Assembly (NCBI RefSeq): GCF_002160765.1 | Contig: NZ_NFLF01000001.1 | Span: 1-64,000, forward strand | DNA from: Lachnoclostridium sp. An138 | Lineage (GTDB): Bacteria > Bacillota > Clostridia > Lachnospirales > Lachnospiraceae | Reading direction: 5' to 3' | Length of the DNA: 64,000 nt | Part shown: one piece after another, positions 26,550 to 35,194 of the stretch | How the letters are laid out: each line of letters opens with the position of its first letter | How positions within the stretch are numbered: position 1 is the stretch's first letter | Notes under the pieces: generated by a model | Databases searched by the model: none | What the model saw: the letters and a program-made list of their open reading frames with translations, nothing else | What the model was told of the DNA's origin: nothing | Translations under genes and position numbers: made by a program

Positions 26550-27500
26550 CTATTTTTTATCCGCTGTCCTTGCAAAGAAATTCGCCAGAATTGCTCCGGA
26601 CACATTATGCCACACGCTGAACACGGCTCCCGGAATCGTAGCCAGCGGATACTGTGCAAAATGCGCATTGGCAAGAGAGGTGGCAAGACCGGAATTCTGC
26701 ATACCTACCTCGATGGAAATGGCGCGGCACTTGGTCTCATCCAGCTTCAGCACCTTACCGATCACATAACCCAGCAGATATCCCAGCACATTATGCAGAA
26801 TTACCACTATAATAATCAAAGCGCCGGAGGTCATAAGGTTTGCGGAGTTTGCCGATACAACCGCGGCCACAATCGCTACAATCGCCAGGGTCGAAATCAG
26901 CGGCAGAATCTCCACGACGGCTTCTGTAAACTTCTTAAAGAAATGGTTGATCAAAAATCCAAGGATGATAGGCAGGATTACCACCTGAACAATGGAAAGG
27001 AACATACTCCATACATTTACATCTACCGTCTGGCCCGCGTAAACATAAGTCAGCGCCGGCGTGAGAATCGGAGCCAGAATGGTGGAACAGGCTGTCATGC
27101 CTACGGAAAGAGCCACATCGCCCTTGGACAGATAGGTCATTACATTGGAAGAGGTTCCTCCGGGACAGGTTCCCACCAGGATGACTCCGATGGCCAGTTC
27201 CGGACTCAGATTAAATACCTTTGTCAGAAGAAACGCCAGAAGGGGCATAACGGTAAACTGCGCAATACAGCCGATAATGACATCCTTCGGGCGGCTGAAC
27301 ACGACCTTAAAGTCACCGGGCTTCAGCGTCAGTCCCATACCGAACATAACGATGCCAAGCAGCGGATTTACATAGCTGGTCTTAAGGAATCTGACCGACG
27401 ACGGCGCAAAAAGCGCCAGGGCCGCTACCAGAATTACAATGGCTGCCATATAGCGGCTGACAAATGCTGTGATTTTTTTCAGGATCTTCAGTACCTTCAT
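26550..27500 (-). CDS. BASS-family (bile acid:Na+ symporter-like) transporter
   Basis: A 316-residue membrane protein with nine to ten hydrophobic segments. Family motifs are visible: GIVMFGMGLTLKPGDFK near residue 50, LVGTCPGGTSSNVMTYLSKG near 105, and EVGMQNSGLATSLA near 260. BASS members carry bile acids, pantothenate/ketopantoate or 2-oxo acids with Na+. GAAGGAG lies just before the start at 27500; upstream in-frame codons fall inside the T-box leader. Control by a T-box suggests a link to amino-acid metabolism, probably isoleucine or its 2-oxo acid. The substrate is inference. Confidence 0.88.
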   Translation of the reverse strand: MKVLKILKKITAFVSRYMAAIVILVAALALFAPSSVRFLKTSYVNPLLGIVMFGMGLTLKPGDFKVVFSRPKDVIIGCIAQFTVMPLLAFLLTKVFNLSPELAIGVILVGTCPGGTSSNVMTYLSKGDVALSVGMTACSTILAPILTPALTYVYAGQTVDVNVWSMFLSIVQVVILPIILGFLINHFFKKFTEAVVEILPLISTLAIVAIVAAVVSANSANLMTSGALIIIVVILHNVLGYLLGYVIGKVLKLDETKCRAISIEVGMQNSGLATSLANAHFAQYPLATIPGAVFSVWHNVSGAILANFFARTADKK

Positions 27501-27621
27501 TCTCTTTTCTCCTTCGCTGTGTTTATTTCTGCTTCGGCGGGAGTTTTCTCCTGCCTGAGCAGATGCCTGATTCTGCCGGAGCGTCCGGAACCGTACACAG
27601 AAACGAAGTTTTCCACCCATT

Positions 27622-27890
27622 AAAAAAGCCTTTGTCTCTTGAACAGAGACAAAGGCTGAAAACCTCTGCGGTACCACTCTGATTGCCGCATACTGCGGCC
27701 CCTCTACTCTCACCTGTCAGTGAGAAACAGAATAACGGCTGTTAACCGTCCGAACCTACGCAGACACGGTCCTCTCAATCCGGAAGCTCCGAGGTGATTT
27801 TCACTGAAGCTTCATCACTGCCCTTACACCGCCGGCAGCTCGCTGCGCACTCCCCTTCAGCTACTCTTCCTCATCATTGCAAAATCTTTA
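27622..27890 (-). promoter_or_regulatory. T-box leader, specifier probably AUC (Ile)
   Basis: Antiterminator core AATCAGAGTGGTACCGCAG at 27666-27684 is the T-box signature. The terminator has AGCCTTTGTCTCT/AGAGACAAAGGC arms with a T6 run (27622-27657). Stem I shows GGAAG/CTTCC and CTGAAG/CTTCAG helices around an AGUA-type internal loop. On its 3' side the sequence GUGAAAAUCACC gives AUC (27796-27798) in the usual specifier place. The UGGU bulge asks for discriminator base A, which fits tRNA-Ile and argues against Asn or Ser readings of the same loop. Confidence 0.85.
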
Positions 27891-27900
27891 TATTTTCTTT

Positions 27901-27929
27901 ATCCTACTGCCTTTTCTGGTATTTGTCAA
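27901..27929 (-). promoter_or_regulatory. promoter of the T-box/BASS unit
   Basis: TTGACA (27924-27929) and TAGGAT (27901-27906) with a 17-base spacer, directly upstream of T-box stem I. It shows that the BASS gene is not simply read through from metI. Confidence 0.75.
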
Positions 27930-27982
27930 CTCAAATTTCAGCGCAGCTCTCCTGTTTTTTCTCATGCCGTCTGGCAGCCGGC

Positions 27983-28690
27983 TTATTTTCCCTTCAGGCG
28001 CTTATCGGATTTCACAGAAAGCCGGGTGCCCACACTCTGGAAAATCTGCACCAGAATAATCAGCAGAATCACTGCCAGATACATCACCAGGTACATATAA
28101 CGGTAATATCCGTAATTGATGGCGATCTTTCCCAGTCCGCCTCCGCCGATAATGCCGCCCATGGCAGAATAACCAAGAATTGTCGTAACCGCAATCGTAA
28201 AATTGGAAAGCAGAGACGGCACGCTCTCCGGAATCATCACCTTCATAATAATCTGAAACGGAGAAGCTCCCATACTCTGGGCCATCTCAATGATATTCGG
28301 GTTCACTTCCCTGAGGCTGCTTTCCACCAGCCGCGCCACAAAGGGAAAGGCCGCGATCACAAGGGGAACAATCGATGCCACGGTGCCCACCGCTGTGCCC
28401 ACAATCAGCCTTGCCAGCGGAAATGCCATAATCATCAGGATCAGGAAGGGCACGGAACGCAGCAGATTGATCACTACATTCAGCACCTGCATAACAGGCC
28501 TGGGAAGGGGCAGCACGCCGTTCTTTTCTCCGGCCACCAGAAGCACGCCCAGCGGCAGTCCGATCACGATAGCCAGGGCTGTGGCGATCACAGTCACATA
28601 CAGGGTCTCCCAGATCCCCAGCAGAAATTCACTCTGTACAATACGCAGAGTCTCCTCAATCGTCTCCGGAGACAGCAGCTTATCAAACAT
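27983..28690 (-). CDS. metI: methionine ABC transporter permease MetI
   Basis: A 235-residue permease with about five membrane helices and the EAA-type loop EMAQSMGASPFQIIMKVMIP near residue 137. It overlaps the metN stop by eight bases. With MetN and MetQ it forms the D/L-methionine importer of the MUT family. Confidence 0.92.
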   Translation of the reverse strand: MFDKLLSPETIEETLRIVQSEFLLGIWETLYVTVIATALAIVIGLPLGVLLVAGEKNGVLPLPRPVMQVLNVVINLLRSVPFLILMIMAFPLARLIVGTAVGTVASIVPLVIAAFPFVARLVESSLREVNPNIIEMAQSMGASPFQIIMKVMIPESVPSLLSNFTIAVTTILGYSAMGGIIGGGGLGKIAINYGYYRYMYLVMYLAVILLIILVQIFQSVGTRLSVKSDKRLKGK

Positions 28691-29693
28691 TGTCCGTCAC
28701 CTCCTCTACCAGTACATCAGGGATGCTGCGCAGGTAATTCATGGCACGCCGCACCGTATCGTCATCTCCGTTGATTCCAAGCAGCATATTTCCATAGGCC
28801 TTGTCCCCGATACTCCTGGTGGACGCGCCAAGAATACTCGCGGCGATATGCTCCTCCATGGCCATTCTGGCGATCAGAGGCTCCCGGGAAGCCACAGCGC
28901 CGCCAAATACCACGCGAATCCGCCGTTCTCCCTTTGTCTCCAGCAGGATTTCCTCTGCTCCCTCCGGAAATACCAGGCGCTTGGCTGCCCTGGACTTGGG
29001 ACTGGAAAAAATCTCGCTGACCAGGCCTTCCTCCACCACATGGCCCTCATCCAGAATCGCCACGCGGCTGCAGATCTCTTCTACCACGCTCATCTGATGG
29101 GTAATGATGATCACGGAAATGCCGAGTCTCTGATTGATATCCCGGATCAGCTCCAGGATGGAATGGGTCGTCTTCGGGTCCAGGGCGCTAGTGGCCTCGT
29201 CACAGAGCAGAACCTTCGGATCAGTGGCCAGAGCCCTGGCAATGGCAATTCTCTGCTGCTGGCCGCCGGAAAGCTGGGCCGGATAAGCATTTGCCTTGTC
29301 TGGCAGTCCTACTACCTCCAGAAGCTCCATGGCTCTTTTTTTCGCGTCTGCTTTATTTACTCCCGCAAGCTCCAGCGGGAAACAGATATTTTTCAGACAG
29401 GTTCGCTGCATCAGCAGGTTAAAACCCTGAAAAATCATGGTGATTTCCCTGCGCACCTTTCGAAGCTCCGCTGTGGAAAGGGCACCGATATCCTGGCCGT
29501 CTATGAGGACCTGGCCTTCCGTGGGCCTCTCCAGCATGTTGATACAGCGGACCAGCGTACTCTTTCCCGCTCCGCTCATACCGATGATTCCGTAGATATC
29601 GCCATCCCGAATGGTCAGATTTACATTTTTCAGAGCTTCCACGGTTCCGTCCGCTGTCTGAAATTCCTTGGACAAATTTTTTATCTCTATCAT
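28683..29693 (-). CDS. metN: methionine ABC transporter ATPase MetN
   Basis: A 336-residue ATPase. Walker A GMSGAGKSTLVRCINMLERP is near residue 39, signature LSGGQQQRIAIARALATDP near 140, and Walker B VLLCDEATSALDP near 160. The C-terminal ~90 residues form the NIL/ACT-like domain that binds methionine and gives trans-inhibition. It overlaps metI and follows metQ. Confidence 0.95.
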   Translation of the reverse strand: MIEIKNLSKEFQTADGTVEALKNVNLTIRDGDIYGIIGMSGAGKSTLVRCINMLERPTEGQVLIDGQDIGALSTAELRKVRREITMIFQGFNLLMQRTCLKNICFPLELAGVNKADAKKRAMELLEVVGLPDKANAYPAQLSGGQQQRIAIARALATDPKVLLCDEATSALDPKTTHSILELIRDINQRLGISVIIITHQMSVVEEICSRVAILDEGHVVEEGLVSEIFSSPKSRAAKRLVFPEGAEEILLETKGERRIRVVFGGAVASREPLIARMAMEEHIAASILGASTRSIGDKAYGNMLLGINGDDDTVRRAMNYLRSIPDVLVEEVTDNV

Positions 29694-29753
29694 AGCTTCC
29701 TCCGGACGGAAGAGGCGCCGGAGCAGATTCCCGGCGCCTCTCCTGTCTTCTGT

Positions 29754-30617
29754 CTAGTTATTCCCGGTAATTGCATCCAGAGAGGTCTGCTTTCCTCCGT
29801 AGATTCCCATGGGCTCCACATGAACAGCTGACACAGATACCAGATGGGTTCCATTCTCCGCGTTGAAATCATCCAGATAGGGCTGATGCTGGAAGTAGTT
29901 GGCATCCACTTCTCCGGATTCCACCACATTGTTGGGCTGAATGTAATCTGTAAACTCCATGATATCCAGAGTGATCTCTCTCTCTGCCAGAATCTCCTTT
30001 GCCACCTGAAGAATCTCCGCATGGGGAGCCGGAGACGCCGCTACCGTAATGGTCGTTCCCGCCAGAGCGTCATAATCCACAGAAGCGTCAAAACCGTCTG
30101 TCGGATTCTCCACGGTGCTCACAACGGCCCCGCCATATTCCTCTGTGATAAAATCAGCTACCTGCTGGCTCTCCAGAGCTGCCTTCAGAGCTTTGATATT
30201 GTCATTGTTCTCATTGCCTTCCTTTACCACAAGCACATTGCTGTAGGCAGAGAAGGAGCCTTCCAGCGCCAGAGCGTCCTCCATAGGGTTCAGGCCCGCG
30301 TCAATGGCGTAATTGGAATTGATAACCGCGTAATCCATATCCTGCAGCACGTTGGGCAGCTGCGCGGCCTCTACCTCTTTAAAGGTAATGTTATAGGGAT
30401 TCTCTGCAATGTCGGAAACCGTCGCCGTAATTCCCGCATCTTCTGTAAGGGTCAGATACCCCAGCTCCTGCAGAAGCAGCAGAGCCCGTGCCTCATTGGT
30501 GGTATCATTGGGCACGCCAATCTGAATCTCCCCGCTTCCACCGCCGCAGGCTGTAAGAGCCGCTGCCGCGGTAAGGCAGGCCGTAAAAGCTGCCAGCTTT
30601 TTTATAAACTTCTTCAT
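29754..30617 (-). CDS. metQ: methionine-binding lipoprotein MetQ (NLPA family)
   Basis: A 287-residue lipoprotein. The signal MKKFIKKLAAFTACLTAAAA ends in lipobox LTAC. The NLPA-family body includes ALNPMEDALALEGSFSAYSN-like and GGKQTSLDAITGNN end segments. Start 30617 has GGAGG ten bases upstream; ATG at 30626 sits directly on the ribosome site. It delivers methionine to MetNI. The order here is ridA, metQ, metN, metI. Confidence 0.93.
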   Translation of the reverse strand: MKKFIKKLAAFTACLTAAAALTACGGGSGEIQIGVPNDTTNEARALLLLQELGYLTLTEDAGITATVSDIAENPYNITFKEVEAAQLPNVLQDMDYAVINSNYAIDAGLNPMEDALALEGSFSAYSNVLVVKEGNENNDNIKALKAALESQQVADFITEEYGGAVVSTVENPTDGFDASVDYDALAGTTITVAASPAPHAEILQVAKEILAEREITLDIMEFTDYIQPNNVVESGEVDANYFQHQPYLDDFNAENGTHLVSVSAVHVEPMGIYGGKQTSLDAITGNN

Positions 30618-30651
30618 AACACACATTCCTCCATTATTCTGATTATTTTAT

Positions 30652-31029
30652 TTAAGCCTCGGCGATACACTCCACTTCCACCAGGCCGCCCTTGGGCAGA
30701 TTGGACACCTCCACACAGGATCTTGCCGGAAAGCTTCCTGCGAAATAAGATTCATAAATCTTATTGACTGCCGCAAAATCGTTGATATCTGCCAGAAAAA
30801 TCGTGGTCTTTACGATTCTGTCATATCCGGAGCCCGCCGCCTCCAGCACAGCTCCCATATTCTTCATAGCCTGATGCGCCTGCGCTTCTACGCCTTCCGT
30901 GAGAACGCCCGTCTCAGGAATCAGGCCCAGCTGACCGGAACAGTATACCATACCGCCCGTCTTCGCTGCCTGGATATAGGGTCCTACCGCCGCCGGCGCC
31001 TTGTCCGTATGAATGACTTCCTTTGCCAC
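30652..31029 (-). CDS. ridA: RidA family reactive enamine/imine deaminase
   Basis: A 125-residue protein of the RidA/YER057c family, which hydrolyses reactive 2-aminoacrylate-type enamines and protects PLP enzymes. The N-terminal APAAVGPYIQAAKTGGMVYC and C-terminal PARSCVEVSNLPKGGLVEVE with the conserved Arg are clear. A GTG start at 31029 is preferred: AGGAG lies eight bases upstream and the length is then typical. It heads the methionine-uptake operon and links it to sulfur amino-acid or serine turnover. Confidence 0.9.
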   Translation of the reverse strand: MAKEVIHTDKAPAAVGPYIQAAKTGGMVYCSGQLGLIPETGVLTEGVEAQAHQAMKNMGAVLEAAGSGYDRIVKTTIFLADINDFAAVNKIYESYFAGSFPARSCVEVSNLPKGGLVEVECIAEA

Positions 31030-31056
31030 TTTTCCATCTCCTCTCTGAACCGACAA

Positions 31057-31081
31057 CAGCCTGCCCAAAACGGGCAGGCTG
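31057..31081 (-). promoter_or_regulatory. hairpin in the ridA-met leader
   Basis: CAGCCTGCCC and GGGCAGGCTG are perfect ten-base arms with a five-base loop, between the promoter and the ridA ribosome site. No T-run on either strand, so it is more likely a 5' stabiliser than a terminator. No SAM riboswitch or methionine T-box was seen here. Confidence 0.5.
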
Positions 31082-31104
31082 CCATGCTGTCACATTTGCT
31101 ATTT

Positions 31105-31133
31105 ATCATACCGAATTTTGTCACTGTTTGCAA
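31105..31133 (-). promoter_or_regulatory. ridA-metQNI promoter
   Basis: TTGCAA (31128-31133) and TATGAT (31105-31110) with a 17-base spacer. Confidence 0.6.
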
Positions 31134-31167
31134 GTCTTTTTCTTTTCCGCTCTGTTTCAGGCGCCGC

Positions 31168-32541
31168 TTAAGAGCCCGTCCGAAGCTTTTCTCCCGCCGT
31201 TTCTCCCGTGGACAGCCTGAAGCGTCTCCACCAGAGAGTCAGACACACCGCTGCCGCCAGCCAGGCGGAGGGATAGACCGCCGCCACCGCCTCCAGGCTG
31301 TCCCAGATACCGGTAAAAACAGCAAGAAGCGCTGTGCGGAGCACGCACATGCAAGCAAGTATGATAATCATGGGCTGCACGGAATTGCCGCTGCCCCGGA
31401 GGGCGTCCGCATGAACCTCCAGAATCACATACAGCCAGTAGAATGGAAATGTTACACGGATGATACGCATTCCCGTCTCAATCACCGCGGCATCTCTGGA
31501 AAACAGCCCGAAGGCGTACCGGCCAAACAGAAGCAGCAGCACAGCCGCCGCGGCAGCGTATAGAATTCCCATGCCGATGCAGCTTCTGACACCCTTCTGC
31601 ACACGCCCGAACTTTCCCGCCCCCAGGTTCTGTCCTACAAAAGTCGTAGCCGCCTGTCCAAAGGCCACGATAGGCAGATACAGCACCAGCTCCACCTTGA
31701 AATACGCCGTAAACGCCGCTATCACATCCACGCCGAGTCCGTTGATCGCCGTCTGCACAAAAATATTGGAAATCGTAATGACCAGGTTCTGAAGTCCTGC
31801 CGGGACGCCGATCCGGAGCACCTCCTTAAGAATCGCGCCGGAAATCCGCACTTTTCTCAGGTCCAGGCGGTATTCGTCCTTTCTGCCTGCCAGATACAGG
31901 ACCGAACAGAGGGCCGCCAGAAGCTGGGAGCCGAAGGTCGCCCAGGCCGCTCCATCCACATCCATCCCCCAGCGTCCCATCGTCAGCCAGTCAAAGACAA
32001 TATTGGTAACCGCGCCCAGAAGCTGAAACAGCATGGGTGTTCTGGAATCGCCTCTGGCCCGGATGATACCGGCATTCATATTATAGAGAAACAGCGGCAG
32101 CATACTCAAAAGATAGATACGGATATAGACGAGGGCCTGCTCCAGGATATTCTCCGGCGTATTCATCCACAGAAGAAGCCGCCGGGAAAGGAGAAGTCCT
32201 GCCGCTGTCAAAACCACGCCCCCGGTCAGGGAAAGCCCTATAGCCGTATGAATCCCCTTCTGAATCTTCTCTCTGTTCCCCTGGCCCGCCGCCAGAGAAA
32301 TCACCACGCCCATTCCGATGGAAAGGCCGGTAAAAAAACCTACGATGCAGCTGGTCAGAAGGGAGCTTGCCCCCACCGCCGCCGTGGCCTCTTTTCCAAG
32401 AATATTCCCCACAAACAGCAGATCCACCATATTGTAAAGCTGCTGGATAAAACTTGCTCCCAAAAGCGGAAGCGCAAACAGAAGGAGCTGTCTTCCCACA
32501 GGTCCTTCTGTCAGTCCGAATTCCCGTTCCGTTTTTTTCAT
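31168..32541 (-). CDS. MATE-family efflux transporter
   Basis: A 457-residue protein with about twelve membrane helices. The family opening EGPVGRQLLLFALPLLGASF, then QQLYNMVDLLFVGNILG, is clear. It starts three bases after the stop of the methyltransferase at 32545, so exporter and methyltransferases are in one operon. It may export a methylated product or protect against a compound that the methyltransferases modify. It differs clearly from the MATE protein at 21659. Confidence 0.9.
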   Translation of the reverse strand: MKKTEREFGLTEGPVGRQLLLFALPLLGASFIQQLYNMVDLLFVGNILGKEATAAVGASSLLTSCIVGFFTGLSIGMGVVISLAAGQGNREKIQKGIHTAIGLSLTGGVVLTAAGLLLSRRLLLWMNTPENILEQALVYIRIYLLSMLPLFLYNMNAGIIRARGDSRTPMLFQLLGAVTNIVFDWLTMGRWGMDVDGAAWATFGSQLLAALCSVLYLAGRKDEYRLDLRKVRISGAILKEVLRIGVPAGLQNLVITISNIFVQTAINGLGVDVIAAFTAYFKVELVLYLPIVAFGQAATTFVGQNLGAGKFGRVQKGVRSCIGMGILYAAAAAVLLLLFGRYAFGLFSRDAAVIETGMRIIRVTFPFYWLYVILEVHADALRGSGNSVQPMIIILACMCVLRTALLAVFTGIWDSLEAVAAVYPSAWLAAAVCLTLWWRRFRLSTGETAGEKLRTGS

Positions 32542-32544
32542 ATT

Positions 32545-33300
32545 TTATTCCTGCAGGCAGCGAGCTGACGGGGAATCTGATTTCACAGCCTTTATCCGGA
32601 AAAGAGGAGTCGGATTATAAAAAGGACTCTCTTTTCTGTAAATACGCTCTGATACTCCCGTATCCGTTTCTGTCTGACGGCAGTTCAGCTTTCCAAGGGT
32701 CTCCACATCCCACAGGGGCCGCCGCATCCTGCTGATTGCCAATTCGTCCTTGATCGCGTCGCATTCCTCCAGCTGGCTGCAGCTCATCTGCCGGTGGGCA
32801 TGGTTTTCCGGAAGGCAGTCCTCCACAGCAAACCGTTCCATTCCGTAATCCGCGTCAAAATTCAGAAGAACCCCTCCCGGCCTTAAGACCCTCAGCCATT
32901 CTCTGTACGCCTGCTCCGGATGAGGCAGCGTCCATGTCAGATTTCTGGATACCACCGCGTCAAACTGTCCGTCCTCAAACTCCAGCTTTTCCGCGTCCAT
33001 CACCCGAAAATCCACCTCCACCTGGCGCTCTGCCGCAAGCCTGCCCGCTTCCTCGATCATGGCCGGCGTCAGATCGATGCCGGTCACATGATGGCCCTTT
33101 TCCGCAAGCAGGACCGCAAAAAATCCGCTTCCTGTTCCCACGTCCAGAATCCGCAGGCTCTCCCGGCCTGGAAGCTGCGGTTCAATCTCCGAAAGCCAGA
33201 GGCCGGCCATCTCGCTCTCCAGCTCCTCTTCCCGGAGTTTTGCGAAATCCCCGCTTCGTTTTGTCCAGTATGAAGAAACTCTTTCCTTTATCGCTTCCAT
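32545..33300 (-). CDS. class I SAM-dependent methyltransferase (paralogue 1)
   Basis: A 251-residue methyltransferase. Motif I ILDVGTGSGFFAVLLAEKGH is near residue 50, the acidic end of strand 2 in VTGIDLTPAMIEEA, and the post-motif block VVSRNLTWTLPHPEQAYREW near 112, then GGVLLNFDADYG. The same blocks occur in the neighbour at 33343, so the two arose by tandem duplication. The substrate is unknown. It is followed directly by the MATE exporter. Confidence 0.85.
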   Translation of the reverse strand: MEAIKERVSSYWTKRSGDFAKLREEELESEMAGLWLSEIEPQLPGRESLRILDVGTGSGFFAVLLAEKGHHVTGIDLTPAMIEEAGRLAAERQVEVDFRVMDAEKLEFEDGQFDAVVSRNLTWTLPHPEQAYREWLRVLRPGGVLLNFDADYGMERFAVEDCLPENHAHRQMSCSQLEECDAIKDELAISRMRRPLWDVETLGKLNCRQTETDTGVSERIYRKESPFYNPTPLFRIKAVKSDSPSARCLQE

Positions 33301-33342
33301 GTCTTTCCGTCCTTTTGTCTCCTGTCATTTCATATTCTGCCG

Positions 33343-34101
33343 CTATTTTACTGCCTTGACCAGAAACATCGGCGTAGAGGCGTAATTCACCTTTTCCACA
33401 TCGCTCCAGACCCGTTTCCACACAGATTCATCCGTATAGACGCTGCGGAAGCCGGCGTTTTTCAGCGCCCGCACATCCCAGGCCGGGCGGGATACGGGAC
33501 TTAAAGGAACCTCCTTGGCGATCCGTTCCATTTCATCAATATCAGTGCCTGTATAATGATCTTCCAGATGAAGATTTTCCACATTTCTGCGGTCTTCCTC
33601 ATAGCCCCGGCGCTTTTCCTCGTCAAACAGATGCGCATACCAGTTGGCGTCAAAATTCAGAAGAAGTCCTCCCTTTTTCAGCACTCTGCGCCACTCTTCA
33701 TAGGCCCTGCCGGGCGCCTCAAGGTTCCAGGTCAGATTTCTGGATACCACCACGTCAAACCGGTTGTCCGGAAGCTCCAGCTCCTGAGCGTCCATACGCA
33801 TCCAGCAGATCCGGTCCGCGTAAGGTCCTGCATTTTCCCGGGCCTTCCGGAGCATCTCTTCCGTATAGTCCACCGCTGTCACCCGGTAGCCGGCCCTCGC
33901 CAGAATAATGGCAAAAAAACCGGGACCCGTGCCGATATCCAGAACCTGAATCTCTGAGGGAGCCTTTTTCGGAAATTCCTCTTCCAGAACACGCAGCCAG
34001 CGGCTTTTCTGCTCGCCTGCCAGCTCCTCCTGATTTACCTTTGAATACCCCTCTGCCCTGTTCGTCCAGTATGTCTGTATGCGTCCCAGTATTCTGCCCA
34101 T
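33343..34101 (-). CDS. class I SAM-dependent methyltransferase (paralogue 2)
   Basis: A 252-residue methyltransferase. It has VLDIGTGPGFFAIILARAGY, VTAVDYTEEMLRKA, VVSRNLTWNLEAPGRAYEEW and GGLLLNFDANWY in the same order as the neighbour at 32545. The C-terminus (YASTPMFLVKAVK) also matches. It is the first gene of the operon methyltransferase, methyltransferase, MATE and has a promoter at 34143-34172. Family members of this type are found near Opp/Nik-like transporters in clostridia (recalled, not checked here). Confidence 0.85.
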   Translation of the reverse strand: MGRILGRIQTYWTNRAEGYSKVNQEELAGEQKSRWLRVLEEEFPKKAPSEIQVLDIGTGPGFFAIILARAGYRVTAVDYTEEMLRKARENAGPYADRICWMRMDAQELELPDNRFDVVVSRNLTWNLEAPGRAYEEWRRVLKKGGLLLNFDANWYAHLFDEEKRRGYEEDRRNVENLHLEDHYTGTDIDEMERIAKEVPLSPVSRPAWDVRALKNAGFRSVYTDESVWKRVWSDVEKVNYASTPMFLVKAVK

Positions 34102-34142
34102 ATCATCACTCCATCTGTCTGTTTTCTTTCAAATCCAGAGGG

Positions 34143-34172
34143 AGTATAGCATAACCACCGGAACGTTTACAA
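34143..34172 (-). promoter_or_regulatory. promoter of methyltransferase-MATE operon
   Basis: TTGTAA (34167-34172) and TATACT (34143-34148), 18-base spacer, with a TG before the -10. It makes this operon separable from the riboswitch-controlled importer upstream. Confidence 0.5.
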
Positions 34173-34207
34173 GCCTCCCTGGGGGATATAATTCCGAAGC
34201 CCCGGTT

Positions 34208-35194
34208 CTATTCCGGCAAAGTCTCTCCTTCCGTTTTCTTCTGTTCCGGCAGAACTCCGTAGGCTGTCATGGGGCCGTCCTTCAAAACTGCCAGGCTGGC
34301 GGTCTGATAGAGAATCATGCCGTCTGCCAGGGCTTTGCAGCTGTAAACCGTGTTTCCGAAATAATCCCGGATTTCTCCGAGAATTTCTCCTTTTCTGAAA
34401 AAATCGCCCGCATGGCAGGCCGGATACCAACATCCGGTCTCCGGGGCATGCTCATAAATCACCTGGCGGAACACCAGCTGTTCTCCCGCCGCCTGCGGCT
34501 CCTCCGGCTTTTCCTTCAGAATTTCCAGAAACGCGAGAATCCTTCTGACATCCTCCTTATCCAGATCCACTTCCTCCCGGCTCCATACTCCCAGTCCGCC
34601 CCGTTCAATGAGTACGCTGGGAATTCCGGAAGCGCTGGCATAATTGTAGGCTCCCTTTGTGGTGCACTGGGATTCCACCAGATAGTTTACCCGGACACGG
34701 CGGGCCATCTGAAAGGAAAGCTCCCTCACCTGGGCTTCCACAGGCCCCACATAATAGGCATAAGGGTGCATCTCCTCATAGCCGTCGCCGGAATGAAGAT
34801 CGATATAATAATCTGCCCTCTCTAAAAGCTCTGCGGACATAGCATGGCAGATCTGCTCCGCGGCTGTCCCGTCGGCCCTGCCCGGAAATTCCCGGTTCAG
34901 ATTTTTGCCGTCTTCATAGACCATGCTCATGGTCCGTCTGGAAAAACCGCTTACATTTACCAAGGGAACGATCACCACCGTTCCCTGAAGCATTTCCGGC
35001 TGCAGCTCCCGGGCCAGCTCCATGGCAGCCTGGATTCCCACATACTCCGCGTTATGGATTCCGGCGGTGACAAGGGCCGTCTTTCCCTCTCCTCCGCAAA
35101 TCACTGTCACCGGCAGCTCATACCCGCTGTCTCCAGCCTTCAGAAAGCCGGTTTTCTTTTCCCCGGGCTGTATTTCCCACAACTTCTGTCTCAT
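34208..35194 (-). CDS. succinylglutamate desuccinylase/aspartoacylase family deacylase
   Basis: A 328-residue zinc hydrolase of the M14-like AstE/AspA group. The zinc ligands are in TAGIHNAEYVG (His and Glu, near residue 44) and DYYIDLHSGDG (His, near 126); the catalytic Glu is in IPSVLIERGG near 181. The C-terminal ~80 residues form the barrel-sandwich domain (GEILGEIRDYFGN). Such enzymes remove acyl groups from N-acylated amino acids. ATG at 35194 overlaps the ATPase stop (ATGA). As the last gene of a riboswitch-controlled importer operon, it probably processes the imported ligand. Confidence 0.85.
   Translation of the reverse strand: MRQKLWEIQPGEKKTGFLKAGDSGYELPVTVICGGEGKTALVTAGIHNAEYVGIQAAMELARELQPEMLQGTVVIVPLVNVSGFSRRTMSMVYEDGKNLNREFPGRADGTAAEQICHAMSAELLERADYYIDLHSGDGYEEMHPYAYYVGPVEAQVRELSFQMARRVRVNYLVESQCTTKGAYNYASASGIPSVLIERGGLGVWSREEVDLDKEDVRRILAFLEILKEKPEEPQAAGEQLVFRQVIYEHAPETGCWYPACHAGDFFRKGEILGEIRDYFGNTVYSCKALADGMILYQTASLAVLKDGPMTAYGVLPEQKKTEGETLPE

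Noticed and set aside
29844-30767. A 307-codon plus-strand frame opposite metQ and ridA
   Set aside because: Antisense to two well-supported genes and without recognisable domains or a ribosome site.
30652-31140. SAM riboswitch or methionine T-box before the ridA-met operon
   Set aside because: No SAM-I blocks or T-box core were seen; only a simple hairpin lies between promoter and gene.
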